From Epiperipatus broadwayi (taxonomy: Eukaryota; Onychophora; Udeonychophora; Euonychophora; Peripatidae), in assembly GCA_028023455.1 (NCBI GenBank), contig JAQFVV010000278.1, positions 592,554 through 656,553 of the forward strand: a stretch of 64,000 nt of DNA, read 5' to 3'. This document shows positions 48,876 to 59,977 of this stretch, in pieces. How positions within the stretch are numbered: the first letter of the stretch is position 1; each line of letters begins with the position of its first letter. A model generated the notes under the pieces. The model had not been told where the DNA came from and did not search any database. It saw only the letters and a program-made list of their open reading frames with translations. Made by a program: the position numbers and the translations under genes.

Positions 48876-49248
48876 GGTAGGAGTTATAAAACTAGATCTA
48901 AGCACTAACTCCAAGCGTTTATGCAAAACATTTCTTCCAAGCGTTTATGCAAAACATTTCTATCAGTTTGCAAGCATGAATCTTTTAGACACGTTAATGT
49001 CTTCAAACTCAACCTATCAAACAAGATAGCTATATGGGTCTGATTTCAGTTCAGTTTCTCCACATAGTAAAAGTTTCTGCAATCTATATCACTGCAAGAA
49101 AACTTTAAAGGTACATTTATGAAAAAGAAAAACCAAGTTTTATATACGTAAAAGCTGCTATCGCTTGTATTAATGATCAATAGATGGAGCTTTACCAAGA
49201 TCTCCAAACAAGCATATTCTGTTTACATAAACATCAGAGTCCACCCTC

Positions 49249-49249
<1 letters not shown>

Positions 49250-49302
<53 letters not shown>
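49250..49302. repeat. (TA)n microsatellite
   Basis: TA repeat that abruptly replaces the rest of a family A unit. Confidence 0.95.
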
Positions 49303-49304
<2 letters not shown>

Positions 49305-49506
49305 CCATTCTTGCTATTAAAAGGTATGAAGGTTGCCTTGACAGCAGTGAGAAATATTGATTACTATATTTACTGTGAATGTTTAGATGGTTATTGGTTG
49401 GTATCTAATTATATATATATGGAGATTACTAATAGCTCTAATCAAGCTTTTATTTTATAAGTGCCAAAAGAAAAAGGGATTCAAAATCTCTATCGGGGGT
49501 TTATAT

Positions 49507-49550
49507 CTCCATACCAATTGGTTTCAAGCTTGTGGCTCACTTTAGTGGAG
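49507..49550 (-). ncRNA. Hammerhead-like, family C, unit 1 (degraded)
   Basis: Stem I CTCCA/TGGAG and stem III palindrome ACCAATTGGT are perfect. The core reads CTAAAGT (G5 to A, A9 to U) and the cleavage-site C is A, so this copy should be inactive. Confidence 0.55.
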
Positions 49551-49924
49551 TGCTGGGACTCTAGAAACTAGATCGAAAATACTAACTCAAAAATCAGCAC
49601 TTATACAACATGTTTCTATCAATTTGAAAACATGAATTTATCAGACACATAAATGTTTTCAAATCCAGCCTTAAAAACAAGATAGCTATATAGATCTGAA
49701 TTCAGGTCAGTTTCACAATATAGTAATAGCCTCTGCAATATATAGCATTGCAAAAACCTTTGAAGGTATACTTATAATAATTAAAACAAATCATAAATGT
49801 CATAACTTGCTTTTAAGCTTGCATTTTATGATCACTAAATGGATTTTACCAATAGCCATAATCAAGCTTTTATTTTATAAGTGCCAAAAGAGAAAAAATT
49901 CAAAATCTCTATTGGGATCCCTAT

Positions 49925-49968
49925 CTCCAGACCAATTGGTTTCAAGCTTGTGGCTCACTTCAGTGGAG
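49925..49968 (-). ncRNA. Hammerhead-like, family C, unit 2
   Basis: Stem I CTCCA/TGGAG, core CTGAAGT, stem II GAGC/GCTT around loop CACAA, GAAA, palindrome ACCAATTGGT, then C. The only core departure is A9 to U, which is shared by all three family C copies. Confidence 0.6.
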
Positions 49969-50151
49969 CACTAGGACTCTAGAAACTAGATCTAAAATAC
50001 TAATTCAAAAGTCAGCACTTATAAAGCATGTTTCTATCGATTTGAAGATGAATTTATCAGACATGTAAATGTCTTCAAATTGATAGATACATGTTTTATA
50101 AGTTCTGACTTTTGAATTAGTATTTTAGATCTAGTTTCTAGTGTCCCAGTG

Positions 50152-50195
50152 CTCCACTGAGGTGAGCCACAATCTCGAAACCAATTGGTCTGGAG
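50152..50195 (+). ncRNA. Hammerhead-like, family C, inverted unit
   Basis: CTCCA (50152-50156), core CTGAGGT, stem II GAG/CTC (first pair now G-C), GAAA (50177-50180), palindrome ACCAATTGGT (50180-50189), C 50190, TGGAG. The A9 to U change is shared with unit 2. Confidence 0.6.
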
Positions 50196-50483
50196 ATAGG
50201 GAACCGAATAAAGAGTTTGAATTTTGTCTCTTTCAGCACTTATAAAATAAAAGCAGCTATTGGTAAGCTCCATCTAGTGATCATAAAATGCAAGCTTAAA
50301 AGAAAATTATGAAATTTATGACTTGTTTTAATTATATATATATATAATGTATGAGGGATTCAAACTCAATATTAAGTGTTAAAAAATGTAATAATATTTA
50401 TGAAGAAATGATTTCAAATACACTTTGCATAATAAAAAAAATGCTAATATTTTTTTATTTAATTAGTAGATTATACTATAGAT

Positions 50484-52340
50484 TGAGATGAGAGAACTTA
50501 TGAAGAAAAGAAGGAATATGAAGATATGCAAGAATGATGCATTAAAAAGAATTGAATATCTCGAATTTTGTAAAATGGTGCGGAAAAGAGTTGAAAATGA
50601 TATAAGAAAGTATAACTGTGAACTAGCAAGAAAAGCTGTAGAAGAAAATAAAAGTCTTAAGAATGTAAAACAACATTTTGGTATTGGTAGGAAATTTATA
50701 TCTGCAATAAGGAAAAAAGATGGAATTATTACTAAAAAGAGGGATGACATTCTACAAGATTTTTATCAAGAATTATATAGTAATAAAGAACAAGTACCTC
50801 CTATATCTATTACATCTTCCGAATTGCCCAGAATTTTAAATGAAGAAGTGAGAAATGCAATTAAATGTATGAAAAATGGAAAGGCTCCAGGTAATGATGG
50901 AATTATAATTGATATATTAAAAGAAGTAGGTGAAGAAACAGAAAAAATATTAGCAAAGTTATATACCAAATGTCTAAATGATAAAGATGTACCGGATGAT
51001 TGGAAGAATGCAGTAATAATATTAATATTTAAAAAAGGTGATAAAGAAGATATTAGAAATTACAGACCTATCAGCCTTTTATCAGTTTTATATAAAATTT
51101 TTACCAAGATAATTACAACTCGTCTACAGAGAACCTTGGATTTTCACCAACCAAGAGAACAAGCTGGATTTAAAAGTGGTTTTAGTACAGTAGATCATAT
51201 TCAAGTATTGAGAGAAGTTATAGAAAGGACAAATGAATATGAGTTGTCATTATGTTTTGGATTTGTAGATTATGAAAAGGCATTTGATTCTATAAACATT
51301 TCTTCAGTGATTAAAGCATTGGATCATCAAGGTATAGATCCAGGATATTGTCATATTTTAAAGAATATTTATAAAAATGCAACAGCAACAATTAGATTAC
51401 ATAATGATACTGGGAAAGTCAACATTGAGAAAGGTGTAAGACAAGGTGACTCCATATCTCCAAAACTTTTTACAGCAGTGCTGCAAGAAGTATTTTGTGG
51501 ATTAAAATGGGAAACTAAAGGAGTGAAAGTAAATGGAGATTATTTAAGTCATTTAGATTTCGCAGATGATGTAGTTGTTTTTGCAAATAATGCTTCCGAG
51601 CTGGAGGAAATGTTGCAGGAGTTATCAGATGAAAGTAGGAAAGTAGGACTAAAGATAAATGTTAAAAAGACTAAAGTAATGTTTAATCAATTTGCTCCAA
51701 ATATGAAAATAAAGATTGATTATGATGAATTAGAAGAAGTTAAGAGTTACAAATACCTTGGTCAGATTATTAATACAGATGGAAACATAATAGAGGAAAT
51801 TAATCATAGAATTAAACTTGGTTGGAGTGCTTTTGGTAGAAATAACTTGATATTAAAAGGAAATATGCCTATGTGTTTGAAAAGAAAGGTTTTTAACAAA
51901 TGTGTTTTACCAGTTCTTACTTATGGATCTGAGACTTGGAAACTTAATAGAAGATCAATACAGAGACTTCAGACCACTCAAAGAAGTATGGAGAGATGTA
52001 TGTTGTGAGTAACAAGAAGAGATCGAAAACGCAATGTATGGGTAAGAGAACAAACAGGTGTTACTGACCTCATTGAAAAAATTAAAAAATTGAAGTGGAG
52101 TTGGGCTGGACATATTGCTAGAAGAGATGATAATAGATGGACAATTGAAATTTTAAACTGGATTCCAAGAGATTGTAAAAGACCCAGAAGGAGACCACAT
52201 GTAAGATGGATGGATGAAATAAGAAAATGTGTAGGGGTGATGTGGAGAAGAGAAGCTAAAGATCGGAGAAGATGGATTAAACTTGGAGAGACCTTCATCC
52301 TGCAGTGGATTGATAATGGTTGATAATGATGATGATGATG
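50484..52340 (+). mobile_element. 5'-truncated RTE-clade LINE with 9 bp TSD
   Basis: The insertion lies between two exact copies of ACTATAGAT (50475-50483 and 52341-52349) and ends in (GAT)n after AATGGTTGATAATG. It lacks the endonuclease and starts at the linker between EN and RT, the usual result of incomplete target-primed reverse transcription. It is much better preserved than the copy at 34.3-37.5 kb. Confidence 0.9.
50488..52323 (+). pseudogene. RTE reverse transcriptase, one nonsense codon
   Basis: Continuous frame of 506 codons (50488-52008), then TGA, then the same frame stays open to 52323. Domains: linker 1-120; RT from GKAPGNDGI (131-139) and NYRPISLL (191-198); motif [10 protein letters not shown] (259-267) with the first catalytic Asp261; RQGDSISP (318-325); the FADD active-site box (358-361) intact; then YLGQI (424-428), YGSETW (479-484) and the C-terminal WAGHIARRDDNRW region after the stop. 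The other copy in this window has GGA where this one has TGA, so a single G-to-T substitution explains the stop. All visible RT catalytic residues are present. The first ATG is only the one nearest the truncation point. Confidence 0.9.
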
Positions 52341-52559
52341 ACTATAGATATGAAAATGTATTAGTTGAAAGTTTACTAAAATTGACTGTAGAAAATTTGA
52401 CTTATAAAAATTTCCAATATGCATATTTAAAAATAATTACTTTATAATTATATCTATATAAGAATTTATTATATGTCATTCTTTTTACAAATTAAATAAT
52501 GCCTAATGCTATACTATTAATTATAAAGAACACAGAAATTCAGATTATATTATAATACT

Positions 52560-52715
52560 AGCCAAAAACCAAAATTTTACTAAAATTCTTTCACTATCTT
52601 CCTTTCATCTACTAACTAATAAAGCCTTTCATTTGAAAAGCTCTTTTTGTTGATAGATGAAACCGTGATAGTGGAAGAATTTTAATAAAATTTTGTTGTT
52701 GGAGGCTAGTATTGT
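52560..52715. repeat. Short inverted repeat
   Basis: CTAGCCAAAAACCAAAATTTT and TTTCATCTACTAAC at the left are inverted to GTTGATAGATGAAA and AAAATTTTGTTGTTGGAGGCTAG at the right, suggesting a small palindromic MITE. The ends pair as ACTAGCC/GGCTAGT. Confidence 0.65.
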
Positions 52716-52880
52716 AATGTTATATGTTACCATTCTTTTTATATCTGACATGAAATGCTCTAATATAAAGGTGCATTAACAAAGTTAATAATTATTCACC
52801 ATTCATAGTTCTTTTTTATTTTAGTCATCTCCAATTAAATTTTTTTTGATAAAGTGCACCATAATCATGGTCTTGTATTT

Positions 52881-53006
52881 AAACAAGGCAAAACTCTCCA
52901 TACAGTAGTGCCACCCTGTGCCAACCAGAGAAATCAATGGATGCCAGAAGGCTTGTGCATTAACAATTATGTGCTAATATAAGAGATAGTGATCATGTGA
53001 TCTTTA
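52881..53006 (+). mobile_element. Family F short retroelement with 14 bp TSD
   Basis: A 126 bp insertion between exact copies of ATGGTCTTGTATTT (52867-52880 and 53007-53020). It starts AAACAAGGCAAAACTCTCC and ends GTGATCATGTGATCTTTA. It is internally shorter than the copy at 54382. Confidence 0.8.
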
Positions 53007-53020
53007 ATGGTCTTGTATTT

Positions 53021-54369
53021 CTAATTGATTTCATTAGAATACCTTATTTGTTTAAGCTCTATCATTAATATACAATACCTTTATATTGAGTGTTAGTTGA
53101 AACACTTAAATCTCAACTGTTTTTGTGTTTAATTTTTAAATTCAAACTTAAAAAAAAAAGACAATTAGTTTTGTTAAGGCTTATGAATATAAGTTCACCA
53201 TTAATTATACCATTTATTCCAGGTATGAGTTTGTTAAGAAATTAACTATCAACAAACATCATAATAAAATTTGTAGAGGTTTAAATTTGGAAATGTATTT
53301 ATTACTGGCTTTATTAAATATTGCAATTCTCTTTCTAATTTTCATAGTCATTAATTATTTTGGTTTTGTATTCCATTATTCCTACAACTATATGAGACAG
53401 AACTTGTTAAATTTATGTCTAAATTAAATGAGCATTAAAACTATGGATTATCTTGATTCTGTTGACAAGACTCCAGTAATATCTGAAAAAATCAAATCTG
53501 ATGGGATTTGCTGTTAGGTTTGGGGGAAATGTAATTGAAACCTCATAAAAATTCTATTTCAATGTCACAATTTTTGGTTGGTTTTATTTCCCGAAGAGCA
53601 TTTTGAAAGGGGATATTGATTTCAGGTATGTATTATGTGCTGAAACTAGAATTCATTTTGTTATATATCAGTTTATAACTCCTGTGAGGTGATTTACAAT
53701 CTCGTATCTAGTGAAGGAATGTGTAATAGAAAAAGTTGCTCCAAAAAGTAGACTTGAGTATATCAGTAATATTTCTCATATTATTTAATTGCATCTGTAG
53801 AAGATTTTTTTGTGCTGAGACTTTTTTTTCTGAATAGGAAAATAATAATCACTAGTAGAATATGCAACGTCAAGAACACTGTCTTGAAACTATTTATATC
53901 ACAACTACATATAATTGTCCCTGTTATATTTTCTAAAGCAGTTTTCTTAAAAATTACTTAATCTAAACTTTGATAGATGATAAGTAGTATATTATAGGGT
54001 TGTGTTTCAGTCTGATTTTAGATTCATATTATTTCAGATGAAAAGTACTGTTTTTGACAGTTTAACAATAAGATCATAGTCTTTGAAAAATATATTCAAA
54101 GACTTCTTATTTTTATAAGAACTATTTTATATTTCCTAAAAATATGGTTTTAAGGCAGGACAATAGTATTGGTATAAATCTAGGGGGGGGGGGCTTTCTG
54201 TCTATAAGAGCACCATTGTAAACTTTAGATATATTCAAAAGTCACAATTACATTTTTAAAGTCTTCAGCTAAAACAAATATTTGACTTATAATTATTTTT
54301 ATTAATGCCATTTACTTATTATGCAAAAGAAATAGAAATAACAAATTTAATAAACTAGAACAAAATCAA
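53021..54369. other. AT-rich spacer
   Basis: No recognised gene. A nine-base G run at about 54183-54191 stands out. Confidence 0.55.
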
Positions 54370-54381
54370 TAAAAATTATTT

Positions 54382-54571
54382 AAACAAAGGCAAAACTCTC
54401 CATACAGTAGTGCCACCTTGTGCCAAACAGAATAATCAATGGATGCCAGAAGGCTTGTGCATAAAATCCCTATCTAGTGCCTACTCATCCAATATCCCCA
54501 GACTAGTTTGCCTTTGTTTACAACAATTATGTGCTAGTATAGAGAAGGTGATCATGTGATGTTTAGTGGTT
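54382..54571 (+). mobile_element. Family F short retroelement with 12 bp TSD
   Basis: Flanked by TAAAAATTATTT (54370-54381 and 54572-54583). It contains the CCCCAGACTAGTTTGCC block, the complement of the ribozyme stem III/stem I part of the copy at 59232. The ends of the first ~140 bp are inverted (AAACAAAGGCAAA/TTTGCCTTTGTTT). Confidence 0.7.
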
Positions 54572-54583
54572 TAAAAATTATTT

Positions 54584-55363
54584 GTTATTCAGCAAGAAAA
54601 TTAAAACTTGATGTGTAATTTCCTAACAAAACATGCAATATTTTTGTGAGGTATTCATTTATCAGTTGTTCTCATAGTATGACTTTACAAATTTAATTGT
54701 TGTGTATAATGATTCATAAGAATATATCTTCACAAAAATTGGAAATTAGTTTACAAGCAGCTTCTTTTAAATTAGGATATTTCAATTCTGGCACAAGTAT
54801 CTGCTCATAATCTTATTTTTTATGAGCTCAATGACAATAGTTTTTATTTTTCTGAATATAAATTAAAAACAATTCCTGTATTGCTTGATTTACTTACTAT
54901 TCAAAAATAATATTAGGTGAATACATTTGGCAATGCATAAATTAATATAAATAGTAACATTGCTTGATAAAGTCCAAATAAAAACTGAATCAATAAGGTT
55001 GAACAATATATTATATTTCTAAGATATGGTAACAATAAACCTATTGAAGTTGCTGATGTAAAGTCATAAAAAATCATTTCAAAACTGCCTTCACAAAAAA
55101 ATAACATATATTGTTTCAAAGCAAGACATAAATATACCATACTAATATAAAGTATATTATTATTTTAATTCAAAAGCTTTATGAACTGCAATGGATTATT
55201 TAGAGAGCTGAATGCAGCTTGTGAACTGCACTTTATCCATTCCCATCCTAAATAAACTTTCTGGGAGATCATCAATAAAGCTTTTAAATAAAGTAAATGT
55301 GAAAACTAATATCCTTGGAGATCACTGTATAAATATCACATATACAGTTATCATGATATACAC
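54584..55363. other. AT-rich spacer
   Basis: No recognised feature. The open frame 54913-55140 (minus) shows no domain. Confidence 0.5.
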
Positions 55364-55650
55364 AAAAGCTAAACTCTACATACAGTAGTGACACCAGTGC
55401 AAGCCAGAGTAATCAATAAATTCAAAAAGATTTGTGCATAAAATCCCTATTAAGTGCCTACTCAAACAATACCCTCAGACTAGTTGCCGGATTGTGGATT
55501 TCATCCGTGATGAGCCTTGGATCTGAGAGCACTGCATCTAGATCTGAGGATCTACTGACTTCTTGAATCCATTGATTACTCTGGTTTGCAATGGTGGTGC
55601 TACTGTATGGAGAGTTTAGCCTCTGTGTAAAAAGCTTGTGTATGCATAAG
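55364..55650. mobile_element. Family F element, palindromic and diverged
   Basis: AAACTCTACATACAGTAGTG at the left is inverted to CTACTGTATGGAGAGTTTAG near 55600-55617, and CAGAGTAATCAAT to ATTGATTACTCTG. The centre retains CAGACTAGTTG and, on the minus strand, a CGGATGA...CACAA pattern recalling the family F ribozyme, but several core bases have changed. Confidence 0.6.
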
Positions 55651-56189
55651 AAATGGTGATCATGACATATTTAGGGGTATCATCATTAATGACATGTCAT
55701 TTTTTAATAGGACATTTTTTTTTCAAGTAAAATATTTTTTTTGCATTTATGAAGTTCAACAATTTTCAGAATAACATTTTTTCAATGATCTGAGATTAGA
55801 ACAACAAAAGTAGTGTCATAATTAAATTTATTTTGATAGCTCTTTTCAAATAAAGTTGATAAGAATAAAACTTGCCCCCAGATGTTTTTTTCTGGTCTAT
55901 ACATAATAGTATAGAAATATTTTTTATTAATATGATTTTTAAATGACTTATATGGATCACGTAACAATAATATTGGGAAATATTTTTTTTTACCTTTATT
56001 ATGATTATTTTATTTTAATAGTGATATAGTTTTGCTTTTTTATAAAAATTTGAAATAATTTGTATATTAATAATATTCCTGAATAGGTTTTCCAATCATT
56101 GCTTTCGTATAATTTCCAAACTTTATTCTATCTACTCCAAAACATGTTTTGATTTAAGTGTGTGCGTTTAAATAAATTTATAATTACAA

Positions 56190-56380
56190 CTTTAAATTAT
56201 CGTAATAGATTTCTCACTATAAAATTTTTCTACTGACTCATTGTAAATCGAAAGATTTCGCGAGTATTATTAATGTGTAATAAGAAATGTGGACTTAATC
56301 AGTGAAGTATTGAATAGCTTCACGCTCTCAGATCTAACCGCTTCAGCTTCACCTATTTATATACAAAGTAGGTTGAAGTA
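56190..56380 (+). repeat. Diverged copy of the 62-63.5 kb tandem unit
   Basis: Shares TACTGACTCATTGTAAATC, AATGTGGACTTAA, CTCTCAGATCTAACCGCTTCAG and CTATTTATATACAAAGTAGG in the order of the tandem unit further right. Confidence 0.5.
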
Positions 56381-56410
56381 AAGAAGGGTTTCTCTCTTTT
56401 CTTCCAAAAC

Positions 56411-56494
56411 ATAAGCTTGTGGTTAAGACCTGTAGAAGTCCCTATTATCGCATTTTTAAGGGCATATTCTTGGGGTTACAGCCTTAGTAAATAT
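56411..56494 (-). mobile_element. Relic of the 27.1 kb MITE
   Basis: ATAAGCTTGTGGTTAAGACC, then GTAGAAGTCCCTATTATCGC, then GGCATATTCTTGGGGTTACA and GCCTTAGT follow the right arm of the MITE. Confidence 0.65.
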
Positions 56495-58216
56495 TAATTA
56501 GGTCTTATTGACAAATATTTCTGGAAGTATTCTAACATTCCTGATTTTTTTTCTGCTTTAAGACAATCAAGAGCAACAAGTTTGAATGTATTAATATTCA
56601 CTGTTTCATTTGATTAAGATTTTTGAGAAAAATTGTGAAAGAAATAATTATAATCTGAACTAAGGGTAATATTTTTTCATTCCATCAATCTTAACATAAC
56701 AAGTCTGATATATAAAATTATTAATTCTATTGAAATTAACACTGATAGTTTTTCTAGAAGAGATTCTATAATCGAACATATAAAACAATGAGAAATATTT
56801 TTGACTATGGACCATAAAGTTTTTTTCTATGGTCTTTCTTCATCGTTTTTATTAAATTATCATTTAGATATTTAAAAAAAATTTACAGCAAGTTTTTTTA
56901 TTTTAGTAGGTAAGTGTAGTCATTATAAAGCACTTCTGTATTAAAAACCAACCAATAACAATCACTTTAGAAATAATTGAGGGGTAGACTCTTTGATAAC
57001 TGTTGTTACAAATGTGTTAGATCAATGGTTGCAAATGAATTTGGAAATATTTTAGTATTATTATATTTTAGATATGAACTATATTGAGTATAGTTTTTTT
57101 TCTTATATTCCATTTCAGGATAGGATCATTTTTAATCCTCGGAATGTAAATTCCAAGAGTGATAAGACTTAGTTTATGTTAACAATTGGAGAAAAATATT
57201 CTGTATTTGTAGATTATCAAATAATGATAAACCAATATTTATCAAAAGAAAACATATATCTGGGATTGTCTGTATTCCCTTTCTACCTAAACAAAATGTT
57301 TTTGTTTTGATTGAGGGATATTATTACAGAAATGTTTGGTTCCTTCCAAAAAATTTTTGAAGAAAATATATTTTTATTATCAGCAGAAAGTAAAGTACTA
57401 ATTGACCACATTACAAGTTCTAGGATTTTTAAAAACATGTTTCTAACTTAAATGAAAATGAACTTGTTCTATATCTATAATTTACGAATTTCTAATGGTC
57501 GTCTAAACAATAAAAAATTGATTTGTGAGCAGATTCAACCCTGAAAAACAGAATTTTCTAATACGAATTTGTCAGAAGTTTGGATCCATTAAAAAATAGT
57601 ATATCTTTCTTTGGAAAACCCAGCCTTAAACATTCTAGATCTGTTCGCATCCACATATATTTTCCTATTTCATTGCTATTACTAATTAAAATTAAGAAGA
57701 ACTCTTTTATCAATGGAAATAATGGAAAACCATCTATGAATTGTTGTGTCATATACAGTATTTCAATTAATATTGATTTATTTTTGTAGCAATATTCAAA
57801 CACATCTATCACATTCAACTGTTATTAAAATTTCTTTTGTCGAATTATTTAATTTTTATTTTAACTATTATAATAAAATAATAAATTTTTAAACATTTAT
57901 TAATTTATTACAATTAATACACAAAAAGAGATATAAAAGTAATGTTTATCGAATTACGTTGTTTCAATTATCAATAAAAAAAATAGGCATTTCATTTTAC
58001 AGGATGTTTATAATATTTGCAATTTTTAATTATTTTGTATTATAATGAAAATGTAAATAAAAAATAGGTAAATAAACTACATATAAATACAATAAAATTG
58101 CATAATAATGGAATATATCTTTATTACGAATGTTTTTTTTATTTTTTATTTTGGGGATTGCAAATGATTGTAAGTAATACATGAGTCTTTTTATATTGGT
58201 GAGTTTGAAAAGCAAA
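56495..58216. other. Spacer with faint coding character at 57.1-57.8 kb
   Basis: Just after an acceptor-like TTATATTCCATTTCAG (ending 57119), broken plus-strand frames read protein-like pieces such as SVFVDYQIMINQYL and GKPSLKHSRSVRIHIYF up to about 57789. The minus strand is open for 86 codons at 57558-57818. Neither is assignable. Confidence 0.3.
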
Positions 58217-58426
<210 letters not shown>

Positions 58427-59216
58427 GTAAGTAGAGATTATGTTTGAAAATTATTTTTCTTAATTAGTTGTGAATTCTCAGATACTTTTTTTCCATTCTC
58501 ACAAATTCAGTTTCTTTTCAATTTTGGGAAGAGAAAAATTTGAATTGAAAAATACAATAAAAAGATAAATTAGTTTGAGAAAAATTATCATAATTTCAAT
58601 AAAATTTTTGTCATTTTCTATTGCATTTATTAAACTTATTGCATAAATTTATATAAAACAATCATTTATTTTTACTTTTTGAGGCATTAAAATATATTTA
58701 AAACAGAGATAATAACTTTAAATTTAAAATCAGTATTTTTTCATTCATTCATCTTTCAATCCAGCATATAGTGAATATACTTCAATGTTTTAAATAACAA
58801 AGCAGATCTATAATTATTACTGGTTATACTACAGAATTGAAAAAAAAAAAAATAAAAAAGTGCAGTTTCTACTTCAATTCAATACTATGCAAAACCTCAT
58901 CTATATAAAAAAATTACATATACTTTTAAAACATGTATATTTGATGAATTATAAAAAAAGTAATCAACCCATTTGCAGAACCAAAATCAAGAATACAAAC
59001 CATGGAAAATTTGATTTAAACTAATGACTCTATCTTGAGAGAATTTGCTATTAAACTTGCAGCTAATGATAAATTTACCATCTCTAAAATACGCAAATGT
59101 GAAATTATATGAAATAGATTTCAAATACTCAATTTTTTTATCAGTGCAACCAAGGAATGCAGTGAAGTTAAATGTATGGTTTCTAATTTAAATTAACTCT
59201 GAGAATATCATCAATG
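58427..59216. other. AT-rich spacer
   Basis: No recognised feature. Confidence 0.55.
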
Positions 59217-59231
59217 TTAAGATGACATCAC

Positions 59232-59371
59232 ATGACCACCACCTGATGAAGGCCACAAGCCAGAAACTAGTCTGGGGATATTGTATGAGTATGCACTAGA
59301 TGGAGATTTTATGCACAAACCTTCTGACATCCATTTATTACTCTAGCTTTCTGTGTGTGGCAATACATATA
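59232..59371 (+). mobile_element. Family F short retroelement with 15 bp TSD
   Basis: A 140 bp insertion between exact copies of TTAAGATGACATCAC (59217-59231 and 59372-59386). Orientation is opposite to the copies at 52.9 and 54.4 kb. It carries the family's hammerhead. Confidence 0.85.
59238..59278 (+). ncRNA. Hammerhead motif, family F
   Basis: Core CTGATGA (59243-59249); stem II GGC/GCC around loop CACAA with an A-A mismatch next to the core; GAAA (59263-59266); stem III palindrome ACTAGT (59266-59271); C at 59272; then TGGGG. Core residues are all present. Stem I pairs poorly (ACCAC against TGGGG needs a bulge), so the copy may be weak. Confidence 0.55.
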
Positions 59372-59386
59372 TTAAGATGACATCAC

Positions 59387-59977
59387 TGAAAACCAGATAA
59401 TTATGATTTAAATGATGAGTGCACAGCTAAAATTATCTATAGTTATTATACAAATGGCAGTTTGACAAACTTGGTTTATAAAAAGTAACAGTATTTTTCT
59501 ATCTAATATAATTTTTCAATTGATTGACAAAAAACTTAAGATTTATGAATTAAATATTAAAAAGGATATGGAAACAATCTCAACTTATGAATCTAGTGTA
59601 ATACTAAATTTGGGAAATTGTCACCTGTTCAACCACAGCCATATTACAATTATACTATATAATTGGTAATCTCACATGTTGATTTTCATCAAAAAAAATA
59701 TAAAAAGTATACCAAAGAATGAGTTGATTTTAATTCTGAAGATATTATAAAAATGATTGGTTTTCAAAAGAAGTTAAAATATGGATGAAGATTACAATGC
59801 ATAGCAATATTTTTTTAAAAGAATAATCTATAACTAATAATTTGTTTAATTTTAAGACTACTCAAAACTGTGGCAAATCAAAAATCAAAAATTCATCTGT
59901 GAAAAATTCTATATATTAAAAAAAGAGAAGAAAAAATTTTCATGGGTTATCATAAAAGGTAAATAAACCAACAAAAC
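59387..59977. other. AT-rich spacer
   Basis: No recognised feature. Confidence 0.5.

Larger units (their letters stand above)
48006..49249 (-). mobile_element. Retrozyme-like multimer, family A
   Basis: At least three consecutive partial or complete units in direct orientation, plus a truncated fourth, squeezed between TA runs (47984-48005 and 49250-49302). Unit joints are marked by GAAAAAGAAAAACAAGTTTT at about 48006, 48676 and 49120. The second unit lost ~145 bp (joint near 48397) and its ribozyme lost 11 bases. The fourth unit stops in CCACCCTCAG, just inside the ribozyme, where the TA tract begins. Plus-strand open frames here (48336-48855, 49173-49460) are by-products of the repeat. Confidence 0.75.
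49404..50332. mobile_element. Retrozyme-like array, family C, tandem plus inverted
   Basis: Two direct units (418 bp between matching bases, 49521 and 49939) are followed from about 50080 by an inverted copy, so the sequence folds back at GTAAATGTCTTCAAAT (about 50064-50079). TA runs flank it. The unit shares with family A the segment containing AAACAAGATAGCTATAT. The ribozymes lie on the minus strand in units 1 and 2 and on the plus strand in the inverted unit. An open frame at 50034-50273 is a by-product. Confidence 0.7.

Noticed and set aside
49173-49460. 95-codon ORF including an Ile-Tyr repeat
   Set aside because: It is formed by the TA microsatellite fused to a family A unit.
57558-57818. 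86-codon minus-strand ORF as a gene
   Set aside because: The plus strand is equally open and somewhat more protein-like, neither matches a family I know, and stops break both sides.
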